In this document: in pieces, positions 8,008 through 15,800 of the stretch
Numbering within the stretch: position 1 is the first letter of the stretch
Layout: each line of letters begins with the position of its first letter
Assembly: GCA_002471345.1 (NCBI GenBank)
Contig: DKPS01000252.1
Coordinates: forward strand, 1 to 19,624
Length of the DNA stretch: 19,624 nt
Origin: Saprospiraceae bacterium UBA7328
Lineage (GTDB): Bacteria; Bacteroidota; Bacteroidia; Chitinophagales; Saprospiraceae
Direction of reading: 5' to 3'
Notes under the pieces: model-generated
The model's database searches: none
What the model was told of the DNA's origin: nothing
The model's input: only the letters and a program-made list of their open reading frames with translations
Program-made: the position numbers and the translations under genes

Positions 8008-9135
8008 TTAATTGAGAGATTTAAGCTTTTCCTTTGCAAATGCTAACTCTTCAGGAGTGTTCGCATTGTACAATGAAAGATCATGAGGTGGTTCAATTTC
8101 TTTGATATCAGAATTAATCAAAACTTTTCTGGGACAACTATAGCCCATACTCAAGAAATGAAGTAAAGAAGGATAAGCTCGAGGTTCCCATATTGTGATA
8201 AGTGGTTCTGGAAATCCTGTTTCCTTATTGTGAAAACAGGTAGCCATTTTAGAAGGGTCTCTTTCCGATATCAATAATTCTATTAATGGTGCATCAATAA
8301 AAGGAACATCACAGGGTAGTGTGAAATAAGCTGAATTAGGATTAGCCCTGAATGCGGATAATATTCCACCAAATGGCCCTAGATCTGTGAAAGTATCCGT
8401 AATCACATCATCACTTTTAATGCCATCGCTTAATTGTGATTTTGAAACGTAAGTTTTATCACAGTATTTCTTCATCAGATCAGAGAGATAATCCACTTGA
8501 GAACTTCCATGATAGTTTATTCTTCCTTTATCTGACCCCATTCTTGTGCTCTTTCCACCATATAGGAGTAGCCCAAACAAAGAGGGGTTGCTAGCCTTAA
8601 CAAAATCTATGATAAGCTCAATAATAGAATCAATATTCTCAATTGAGAGAATTGGTACCTCTTCATAATTGGCTACTGATTCCTTGAGGAAGTCAAAAGG
8701 AACATTCATCCCTTCATCAAGAATAAAAGCCTTGACATTAGTCAATTTATCTAATTTTCTAGAAAGGGATTCTCTCTTTTTCTCGTTTATGATTACGATT
8801 TGTTGATCTGATTTGAAGTGATTAGCATTAATCAACAGACCAGAACATGTTTCGAATTTTTGTTTAAGGCTATAATCGGTATGACTGTCTTCAAAATTGA
8901 CTTGATGAAAATTGATTTTATCCGTGTAAACCATATGGTAGTTCAAAGATGAATCGCCACTACCATGATCGGCATCCATGTATCCAATATTATAGCCGCC
9001 TTTTAGTCCTAATACTATCTTATCACAAAGGATTTGAATAGTACTACATGGAGCTCCAATAAACCCGAACTCATTGCGATGAAAGTTACCACCATTTGGT
9101 TTTTTTAGAAAGACATGTTTGTTGTGCTTCTTCAA
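8008..9135 (-). CDS. MobA-like molybdenum cofactor nucleotidyltransferase with MobB-like N-terminal domain
   Basis: The product is 375 residues. The C-terminal half (~185-375) is a MobA-type NTP transferase: the signature YGGKSTRMGSDKG at 192-204 matches the family GGxSxRMGxDK, with Lys203 in place, and LPCDVP at 273-278 supplies the metal-binding Asp. This family links GMP (or CMP) to molybdopterin to complete the molybdenum cofactor in the cytoplasm. The N-terminal half (~22-180) looks like MobB, the P-loop partner of MobA, but at the P-loop it reads GAPCSTIQ (27-34) and lacks the Walker A lysine. From memory, such two-part proteins occur in other Bacteroidota and begin with a similar KHxKH segment. 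That supports the rare TTG start used here; an in-frame TAA lies five codons upstream and the next Met is residue 53. No other cofactor gene is in the window. The 193-base gap to the receptor gene suggests separate transcripts. Confidence 0.85.
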   Translation of the reverse strand: MKKHNKHVFLKKPNGGNFHRNEFGFIGAPCSTIQILCDKIVLGLKGGYNIGYMDADHGSGDSSLNYHMVYTDKINFHQVNFEDSHTDYSLKQKFETCSGLLINANHFKSDQQIVIINEKKRESLSRKLDKLTNVKAFILDEGMNVPFDFLKESVANYEEVPILSIENIDSIIELIIDFVKASNPSLFGLLLYGGKSTRMGSDKGRINYHGSSQVDYLSDLMKKYCDKTYVSKSQLSDGIKSDDVITDTFTDLGPFGGILSAFRANPNSAYFTLPCDVPFIDAPLIELLISERDPSKMATCFHNKETGFPEPLITIWEPRAYPSLLHFLSMGYSCPRKVLINSDIKEIEPPHDLSLYNANTPEELAFAKEKLKSLN

Positions 9136-9313
9136 AAAGATAAATTGTTAATTACAAAAAATGAGAACTAAGGGACTGCAATTTACTTATAGCTCTAGTT
9201 AAAGACAATTAATCAGTTATTGAATTGAAATATTCTCGATCAGACCAAACGCAACCAATGACCTAGATTTACAGTAAGTATTTATATAACTTAGTATTGA
9301 AAATCAATCGATT

Positions 9314-9320
9314 AAGAGGA
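9314..9320 (+). promoter_or_regulatory. Ribosome binding site that fixes the start of the DM13 protein
   Basis: AAGAGGA lies three bases before ATG 9324, giving a purine-rich Shine-Dalgarno-like site. The longer in-frame TTG at 9297 has no such site and would put nine polar residues ahead of a clean signal peptide. Confidence 0.55.
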
Positions 9321-9323
9321 AAT

Positions 9324-11018
9324 ATGAGAATTCTAATCCATCAAATATTTACGACCATTTTTCTGTTGTGTTCTATATTCTTTGTCGCTTCTGCACAGAC
9401 TGTTGTGGAAACAAGAGAAGCAGAGTTAATGGACGGAAATTATGTCATTTCAGGTAAAGCATTTTTAGATCTTTTGGATAATGGTGACATTGTTCTAAGG
9501 CTCGATGAAGACTACGATACACCTAGAGGCCCAGATGTTCAGATTTTCTTATCTACAGATCCTCAAAATCATACAGGAGCTTTTTTTGTAGAAGACATTG
9601 CTGAGACTGGAAAATTCAGTGGGGCACAGCAATGGGAACTTGGCACTCAAGTTGGGTTTAATGAATATGACTATATTATATTTCGATGTGTCCAATTTGG
9701 ATTACACTGGGCAGGTGGCACATTCGGTGCAGCAAGTGATGGAGGAGGAAACGGTGGTGGTGGGAATGAACCTATGGACACTTGTGTAAGAACAATTGCT
9801 GCTGGTGTAAATTGGGCTACTGAAATTGGTATTTGTCCTACTGATGGAATAGATGATATCATTCCACTAAGAAATACTGAAGGAATTCCTGCTGGAGATA
9901 GTTACGCTTATGTATTAACAAGTGAATTTGGAAGTATCATTACACTTCATTATGAAGACATGTACAATTTTGAAGGATCTGGCACTTCTCCTACAAGAGT
10001 ATATGGAATCTCATATTCGGGTAATCTAACATATGATGTTGGTGATTTATGGACTTCCATTCAGTCAGATGGATGTATAGAATTTTCTGATAATAATGTT
10101 TTCCTCACAGTTAATAAGGACAGCTGTTCTGCAGAACCCGAGTGTTTTGAGACCAATGTAGCTTCTACGGCATGGGTGACTGACATCTCAATATGTCCTT
10201 CTGATGGTTTAAGCGACTCTGTTCAACTTCAAAATAACCTATTAATTCCTGCAGGTGACACTTATGCCTATGTGTTCACTGATGAAAATAGAAGGATAAA
10301 ATTTATTCATTTGGAGGATTGGTATGATTTTGAAAATTCTGGCTCACAGACTGATTACGTCTATGGTGTTTCCTATGAAGGAACACTTTCATACAATGTA
10401 GGTGATCCATTAAGTAGTATTACAGCTGATGGATGTGCTACTGTTTCTAGTAGTGAATTGTTTATTGCGGTTTCAAAAAATTCCTGCCAGCCTGAAGTGG
10501 GCAGTATAAGTGGTAAAGTGACTAATTTTAATGGGAACGGCGTATCTGGTGTTTCTATTACCCTTAATACTGGGGCAGTCGCTATGACTAATCTTGATGG
10601 TGTATATACTTTCAATGATCTTCCTCTTAATGCTCCTTACACCCTTACTCCTACCAAATCTGACATTTTTGGAAATGGTGTTTCTGCACAAGACTTAGTA
10701 ATTATGTCAAGACATATTTTAGGCATCCAACCATTCTCAAATCCATTTCAACTTATTGCAGCTGATGCCAATAAAGACAATAGAGTTTCTGCTTTGGATA
10801 TCATTAATTATGTGAACATCATTATTGGCAAATCTGATGAACTAAGCAACAATACTAGTTGGAGATTTGTACCAGGATCTAAGTCTTTTGGTGACAATGA
10901 GGATCCTTTTGACTTTGTAGAGAAAGACGCTATTCAAGACTTAACAGAGGATGTTGTAGACTTGAATTTCACTGCAGTTAAAACAGGTGATACTAGTGGA
11001 AATGCCAATGTGAACTAA
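9324..11018 (+). CDS. Secreted DM13-domain protein with duplicated four-cysteine module and dockerin-like C-terminus
   Basis: The product is 564 residues. A signal peptide covers 1-24 (cut near ASA|Q). A DM13 domain lies at ~30-137, with the GPDVQIFLS strand at 69-77 and a lone Cys122; DM13 in eukaryotes is proposed to take part in redox or electron transfer through such a cysteine. A Gly-rich linker (139-148) leads to two copies of a ~115-residue module, with cysteines 154/171/251/268 and 274/291/371/388, each pair exactly 120 residues apart. Then come a carboxypeptidase-like beta domain (~395-446) and a dockerin-like part (~447-503) with one good EF-hand-type loop, D481 to D492, and one degenerate loop near 447-457. 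The end, GDTSGNANVN, resembles sequence after dockerin-like segments in Bacteroidota secreted proteins. No type IX sorting domain follows. The role is unknown; surface or extracellular adhesion or redox is conceivable. It is first in a + strand run. Confidence 0.85.
   Translation: MRILIHQIFTTIFLLCSIFFVASAQTVVETREAELMDGNYVISGKAFLDLLDNGDIVLRLDEDYDTPRGPDVQIFLSTDPQNHTGAFFVEDIAETGKFSGAQQWELGTQVGFNEYDYIIFRCVQFGLHWAGGTFGAASDGGGNGGGGNEPMDTCVRTIAAGVNWATEIGICPTDGIDDIIPLRNTEGIPAGDSYAYVLTSEFGSIITLHYEDMYNFEGSGTSPTRVYGISYSGNLTYDVGDLWTSIQSDGCIEFSDNNVFLTVNKDSCSAEPECFETNVASTAWVTDISICPSDGLSDSVQLQNNLLIPAGDTYAYVFTDENRRIKFIHLEDWYDFENSGSQTDYVYGVSYEGTLSYNVGDPLSSITADGCATVSSSELFIAVSKNSCQPEVGSISGKVTNFNGNGVSGVSITLNTGAVAMTNLDGVYTFNDLPLNAPYTLTPTKSDIFGNGVSAQDLVIMSRHILGIQPFSNPFQLIAADANKDNRVSALDIINYVNIIIGKSDELSNNTSWRFVPGSKSFGDNEDPFDFVEKDAIQDLTEDVVDLNFTAVKTGDTSGNANVN
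9783..10487 (+). repeat. Tandem duplication of a 120-residue four-cysteine module
   Basis: The two copies span 9783-10127 and 10143-10487. They share the pattern W-x-T-[ED]-I-x-ICP-[TS]-DG, IPAGD-x-YAYV-x-T, a VYG-[IV]-SY box, VGD and DGC, with all four cysteines in register at a 360-base offset. The copies have diverged strongly at DNA level, so this is an old duplication. Two intramodule disulfides are likely but inferred. Confidence 0.85.
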
Positions 11019-11076
11019 TTTGTGAGATACTAATGTTTTACTCTTCTCGTTTTAAAATCCACAACAAAAAGTCAGC

Positions 11077-11499
11077 ATGAAATTCATCTCCATTATTCTA
11101 TTTGGACTAATCTTCTCAAATGTCTCTGCTCAAGAATCCGTTTTTGGAATTTGGAAAGCAATTGATGATAAAGACGGAGAGCCATCATCTTATATCGAAA
11201 TCTACAAAAAAGAAGGAAGAGCATATGGCAAAATCACCAAACTCTTTGACCAAACAGATGATATCCTTTGTGAAAAATGCCCAGGTGACAAAAAAAACAC
11301 ACCAGTTTTAGGCTTAGAAATGTTATGGGACATGAAACAAAAAGGTAAAGAGTGGAACGGTGGAAGAATTCTTGATCCTGAAGACGGAAACACTTATAAA
11401 TGTGTCATAGGCTTAAACAAAGATGGCACTCTTAAAGTAAGAGGCTATATAGGTATTAGAGCTCTGGGTAGAACACAAACTTGGCATAGAGTAAGTTAG
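11077..11499 (+). CDS. DUF2147 family secreted protein
   Basis: The product is 140 residues. A signal peptide covers 1-19 (cut near VSA|Q). The remainder follows the DUF2147 pattern throughout: GIWKAIDDKDGEPSS near the start, GKITKLF at 51-57, a C65-EK-C68 pair, WNGGRILDPEDG at 93-104, Cys109, VRGYIG at 121-126 and a closing GRTQTWHRV. The length is usual for the family. DUF2147 proteins are small exported beta-rich proteins of unproven function. The gene starts 58 bases after the DM13 gene with no terminator between, so the two may share a transcript. The CxxC pair and Cys109 suggest a disulfide or metal site, which is inferred. Confidence 0.9.
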   Translation: MKFISIILFGLIFSNVSAQESVFGIWKAIDDKDGEPSSYIEIYKKEGRAYGKITKLFDQTDDILCEKCPGDKKNTPVLGLEMLWDMKQKGKEWNGGRILDPEDGNTYKCVIGLNKDGTLKVRGYIGIRALGRTQTWHRVS

Positions 11500-11604
11500 A
11501 AGAGAATAACTTATTATCTCATTAAGAATGATTTAATAGTTCTTTAAGGCTTAAGGCAGTCGATAACATATACCTTAACCATATACTTCAAAACGTCAGT
11601 CAAT

Positions 11605-14076
11605 ATGAAAATTCTCTACGCCTTAATTGGATCTCTATTTCCTATTCTACTTAGTGCACAGATCAATGGCTCAATTACTGATCAAAGTGGAGAGCCACTT
11701 CCATTTGTGAGTATTTACATCAAAGGATCTACACAGGGCACTACATCCAACATTGAGGGAGTTTATAGGCTTAATCTCTCTCCCGGCAATTATCAAATTG
11801 TATATCAATACGTAGGAAAAGAAACTGTAACAAAGCACGTAGATTTAGGAAGCAACTCAATAAATATTGACATTGTACTTCAAGCCCAAGCTACTTTGCT
11901 AAATGAAGTAACCATAGCTGCTGATGCTGAAGATCCAGCTTATGCCATTATCAGAAATGCTCAACGTAAAAGGAAATATTATCAAAACCTGATAGAGCAA
12001 TTTACGTGTGATGTATATGTCAAAGGGAATCAAAAGATAGAGGATGCACCAGAAAAAATTATGGGGATAAAGGTAGGAGACATGGACGGAGCCCTAGATT
12101 CTAATCGTCAAGGCATAGTATATCTGTCCGAATCTATTTCTAAACTTTACTACAAAGGAGAAGGGAATCTCAAAGAAGTCGTATATAGTTCAAAAGTAAG
12201 TGGAGATGATAGCGGGTATAGTTTTAATACTGCAAGAGAGATGGAATTCAATGTCTATGACAACACCATGGATTTCAGTAGAGAACTGGTCTCACCCATT
12301 GCAGAAAATGCTATGGCATACTACAAATACCGTCTAGAAGGGACATTCTATGAAGATGGCAGGCTCATCAATAAGATTAAGCTCCTCAGAAAACGAGAAA
12401 CTGATCCGTCATTTTATGGTACAATTTACATAGTAGAGGATTTGTGGAATATCCACAGTGTAGAAGTTGGAGTTACATCTAAGGCATCACAGCTTTATTT
12501 TCTAGATAGTGTGGAGGTAGACCAGGTTTTTGTGCCGCTTCAGGAACCAGACGTTTGGCGTATATTCTCCAATAACATTTCTTTTAAATTAGGAATCCTT
12601 GGTTTCAAGTTAAATGGAAATTTCTCTGCAACCTACTCTAATTACGACCTTACATCTCCGATAGATGATAACATTTTCAATAAAGAGGTTTTCGTAGTAG
12701 AGAAAGATTCTAATAAGAAGGATAGTCTATACTGGGAGGCAAACCGCCCAGCTCCACTTACACAAGAAGAAAAAGTGGACTATGTAAAAAAAGACAGTAT
12801 CCAAAAGGTAAGAGAAAGCCCAGCTTTTAAAGATTCTTTAGACAGAGAAAATAATAGATTTGAAATTGGAGATGTTCTTGGTGGCTACAGTCATTCTAAT
12901 TCATCAAATCATACCTATTGGAGTATAGGATCCGCTCTGAGTCATGTCGGATTCAATACTGTGCAAGGTTACAATGCATCACTCGACCTTAGTTGGTGGA
13001 AATATTTTGATAAAGAGCATACCAACAGAATCATCCTTGATGGGAATATTAACTATGGATTTTCAGAAAAGAAAGTCCGAGGAAACGGAAGTATAACATA
13101 CAGACCCAATAGGCTAAATAGGTCTTATGTTACTTTAACAGGAGGGACTTCTGTCAAGCAATTTAATAAGTTTGAACCTATAGATGAATTGAGGAACACG
13201 CTATACAGTCTTTTTGCTCGAAGAAACTATCCTAAATATTTTGACTATTCCTATGCTAAGATAGGTTTTGGGAAAGAAATTTTTAACGGAGTGAACGTCA
13301 GAGCTATGATGGGATATGAACAACGTAGTCAACTTTTTAACAATTCTGATCAAAGTTATTTTTATAAAGATAGTCGTGTATTTACACCTAACTTCCCTTC
13401 TGAAATAATAGATAATGATTTAGTAAATGAGTTCGAAAATCATAAGGTATTCTCAGCAGAGCTTTATGCAGATTTTAGATTTAACCAAGAGTATTTTGTT
13501 TATCCTGACAGAAAATTTGATTCTGGAAATAATGGAGCCACTTTAAGATTTAAATACAGATTCCTCAATGGAATAAAGAATGGTATTTCACTTAATGCAT
13601 TGAGCGCTTCTTTAACTAATGAGATTTCATTAGGTTCTAGAGGAAGTTTTACCTATTTTTTAAAAGGAGGAAGTACTCTACAAAAAAATGAGTTAACACC
13701 TCTTGACTATTTCCATTTTCAAGGAAACCAATTTACACTCTCAGACCCTGCATCTTATCCAACTTCTTTTTTAGCGCTACCCTATTATTCTCACAGTACT
13801 GATGGCAATTTTGTTCAAGCTCATGTGCAACACCACTTTGATGGATTTGTTATGGATAAAATTCCAGGAATAAACAAGTTGGGTTTTGGACTGGTGGCAG
13901 GGGCTAAATATCTCAATGCTCAAGGATCAGACTCTTACTATGAAGTTCATCTAGGTATTGATAAAATAGGATGGCATATTTTTAGAATATTGAGGCTTGA
14001 TTTAGTAAGATCTTCAATGGGTAGTAATTCAGATTGGAGTTATAGAGTAGGCGTTAAAATCCGAAGTTCTGATTGA
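11605..14076 (+). CDS. CarboxypepD-regulatory-like/DUF5686 outer-membrane protein
   Basis: The product is 823 residues. A signal peptide covers 1-18 (LLSA|Q). Residues ~20-95 form a carboxypeptidase-D-like regulatory domain (NGSITDQSGEPLPFVSIYIKG start, NIEGVYRL). From ~108 the DUF5686 part begins with the typical DPAYAIIRNAQRKR and YVKG motifs and runs to the end as alternating aromatic/polar strands with Asn/Gly turns, consistent with an outer-membrane barrel. It lacks a TonB plug, so it is not a classic TonB receptor. DUF5686 proteins are widespread in Bacteroidota and of unknown role. It lies 105 bases after the DUF2147 gene. The 3' end faces the hydrolase at 14091 with only 14 bases between. 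Confidence 0.9.
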   Translation: MKILYALIGSLFPILLSAQINGSITDQSGEPLPFVSIYIKGSTQGTTSNIEGVYRLNLSPGNYQIVYQYVGKETVTKHVDLGSNSINIDIVLQAQATLLNEVTIAADAEDPAYAIIRNAQRKRKYYQNLIEQFTCDVYVKGNQKIEDAPEKIMGIKVGDMDGALDSNRQGIVYLSESISKLYYKGEGNLKEVVYSSKVSGDDSGYSFNTAREMEFNVYDNTMDFSRELVSPIAENAMAYYKYRLEGTFYEDGRLINKIKLLRKRETDPSFYGTIYIVEDLWNIHSVEVGVTSKASQLYFLDSVEVDQVFVPLQEPDVWRIFSNNISFKLGILGFKLNGNFSATYSNYDLTSPIDDNIFNKEVFVVEKDSNKKDSLYWEANRPAPLTQEEKVDYVKKDSIQKVRESPAFKDSLDRENNRFEIGDVLGGYSHSNSSNHTYWSIGSALSHVGFNTVQGYNASLDLSWWKYFDKEHTNRIILDGNINYGFSEKKVRGNGSITYRPNRLNRSYVTLTGGTSVKQFNKFEPIDELRNTLYSLFARRNYPKYFDYSYAKIGFGKEIFNGVNVRAMMGYEQRSQLFNNSDQSYFYKDSRVFTPNFPSEIIDNDLVNEFENHKVFSAELYADFRFNQEYFVYPDRKFDSGNNGATLRFKYRFLNGIKNGISLNALSASLTNEISLGSRGSFTYFLKGGSTLQKNELTPLDYFHFQGNQFTLSDPASYPTSFLALPYYSHSTDGNFVQAHVQHHFDGFVMDKIPGINKLGFGLVAGAKYLNAQGSDSYYEVHLGIDKIGWHIFRILRLDLVRSSMGSNSDWSYRVGVKIRSSD

Positions 14077-14090
14077 AAGTCCCATTAGTT

Positions 14091-14939
14091 TCAAGAGTTT
14101 AAAATCCCTAGTGACCACTCCCATAATTTTCGACCTTTCTTCTTGTTGAAAAAACCTGAATGGCCTATTCTAGATAATGACAGAGATTTCGGATCAATCT
14201 GGTGATGACTGATAGGAGCATTTTTATAGTGTCCCATCATGAATTTTAATGCTTTGCTTGTAGCTATGGGATCATCAGAAAATGAAATCCAATCTATCTT
14301 TTGAGTAATCTTTTCATAGAGGTCTTTTTCAAATCTGGATTTAACAAACCCTCTAAAATATAATGGATGTCTAGAAAACATTGCCCAATCCTTTGCTACA
14401 CCTTTGGATATCGCCACACCTCTATAAGTTAGACCTTTAGGTAATTGTCCGAAAAGAGTGGACACAATAGGGATATGAACGTAGAACATGAAAAAAGTGA
14501 AAAGATTAAGAGGGAATTCAAATAGACGATAATGGCCACCAGTAGAACAAAAGAAAAGAAACCTTTCTATGGATTCGATACTAGGAACAAGTCCAGCTAT
14601 TTGACCAGCCACACTGTGTCCTACATAATAGATTTTTTCTGAAGGGAACTCACGAAGGATATAGTTAATACAAGCTGGAATGTCCTGAAGTGGCCAATTG
14701 GTCAGATTAATTTTGGAAGTCTTTTCTCTCAGATCATCTTTTCCTATTCCTCGATAATCAAATACTAAAACCCGATAATCAGATGACCTAAGAAATTCAC
14801 AATAATTAAGGTAGAACTCCTTTGGAATACCCAATCCCGGACAAAATAAAATAACACCTTTAGACCGATTTTGTGGAGAGAAGAGCAGTGCAGAAATCTG
14901 AACACCATCTTCAGCAAGTACTTTAACCTTCTTGTGCAT
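14091..14939 (-). CDS. Alpha/beta hydrolase (COG4757-like)
   Basis: The product is 282 residues and has no signal peptide. It has PGLGIPKEFY (34-43), the VFDYRGIGK strand-turn (59-67), nucleophile elbow GHSVAG at 107-112 (Ser109), an acid at Asp222 or Asp223 in FSDDPIAT, and His260 in IGHSGFF. The KDWAMFSRHPLY box (183-194) is like that of predicted hydrolases grouped as COG4757. Those usually read GHSxGGQ; here the first G of the GG pair is Ala. A cytoplasmic esterase or lipase-type reaction is likely, with unknown substrate. It follows the hydrolase at 14952 by only 12 bases and is thus translated from the same transcript, last of the minus-strand run that begins with the sigma factor. The stop is TGA. 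Confidence 0.88.
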   Translation of the reverse strand: MHKKVKVLAEDGVQISALLFSPQNRSKGVILFCPGLGIPKEFYLNYCEFLRSSDYRVLVFDYRGIGKDDLREKTSKINLTNWPLQDIPACINYILREFPSEKIYYVGHSVAGQIAGLVPSIESIERFLFFCSTGGHYRLFEFPLNLFTFFMFYVHIPIVSTLFGQLPKGLTYRGVAISKGVAKDWAMFSRHPLYFRGFVKSRFEKDLYEKITQKIDWISFSDDPIATSKALKFMMGHYKNAPISHHQIDPKSLSLSRIGHSGFFNKKKGRKLWEWSLGILNS

Positions 14940-14951
14940 TTGTAAGATTCA

Positions 14952-15758
14952 TTATAATTGACTTAGCATTATATGAGCCAGTTCTTTTGGCTTTTCCATG
15001 GGAATGAGGTGACCTACATTCGTCATATTAATAAATGTAGAATTAGGCGTATTCCTTTTAATCTTTTCCCAGATTTCACTACTTATTACATTACTATTAT
15101 CTCCTCTTATTATGATCAATGGGCAAGGTGGTCTTTTCAAAATAGACCATACATCAATCACAGAACTGTATATTTTCCCTTCCCACTTTTTTGGAAAAGC
15201 AAGAGTGAATTTTCCATTCTTTTCTTTCAGACCACCTTCTATAAAATCTTCAAATGCTTCGGGATGAAATTTTTGAATGAATCTTTTACTTTCAAAATAT
15301 GCTCGTGCCTCTTCTTTAGTATCCCAACTATCTTTTCTTCTTAAAGCAATTTTCACCATTGGCATCATTCTCTTCTTAATAAAATAAGGAAACTGAGTGA
15401 ATTTGTAAGCCTTTTGAGGAATAATAACTGGGTCTATTAGAATTAATTTTTTGAACAATTCTGGACGTTTATTTGCAGCTATTAATGAATAAATAGCGCC
15501 CATTGAATGTCCAACTCCGATGACATTGGACAATTGCTGTTCTTCAAAACAATGGATTAGATCTTGACCAAACTCTTCCCAATCATTAAAATTTTGTGAT
15601 TTACTTTCCTCCCAGAGAGGCCTTGCATGCATGCCACATACAGCATATTTCTCAGTGAAAGGCCTTAAAAATGACCGATAGCATGACAAAGGATATGCAT
15701 TAGCATGAGCAAAATGTAGCGCTTCTCCTTTTTGACTAATCTGGGTAAAAGGTATCAT
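14952..15758 (-). CDS. Alpha/beta hydrolase, esterase-like
   Basis: The product is 268 residues, without signal peptide. It has the oxyanion-side motif HFAHANAYP (15-23), nucleophile elbow GHSMGA at 83-88 (Ser85), the acid in IIIRGDNSN (Asp220) and His250 in NVGHLIPMEKP, giving a full Ser-Asp-His triad. The fold resembles small cytoplasmic hydrolases of the Abhydrolase_1/6 group (esterases, thioesterases, C-C hydrolases); the substrate cannot be read from sequence. It is only distantly like its downstream neighbour, so the pair is not a recent duplication. It starts 42 bases after the FecR-like gene and probably belongs to the same transcript. Confidence 0.9.
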   Translation of the reverse strand: MIPFTQISQKGEALHFAHANAYPLSCYRSFLRPFTEKYAVCGMHARPLWEESKSQNFNDWEEFGQDLIHCFEEQQLSNVIGVGHSMGAIYSLIAANKRPELFKKLILIDPVIIPQKAYKFTQFPYFIKKRMMPMVKIALRRKDSWDTKEEARAYFESKRFIQKFHPEAFEDFIEGGLKEKNGKFTLAFPKKWEGKIYSSVIDVWSILKRPPCPLIIIRGDNSNVISSEIWEKIKRNTPNSTFINMTNVGHLIPMEKPKELAHIMLSQL

Positions 15759-15800
15759 ACTGGATTTGATGTTGATAGGTGATGTTATATTGAAATGAGC

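Noticed and set aside
9297..9323. Longer start (TTG) for the DM13 protein
   Set aside because: It adds nine polar residues before a good signal peptide, whereas ATG 9324 has AAGAGGA just upstream.
10373..10691. Two overlapping minus-strand open frames within the DM13 gene
   Set aside because: They are antisense shadows without recognisable protein features.
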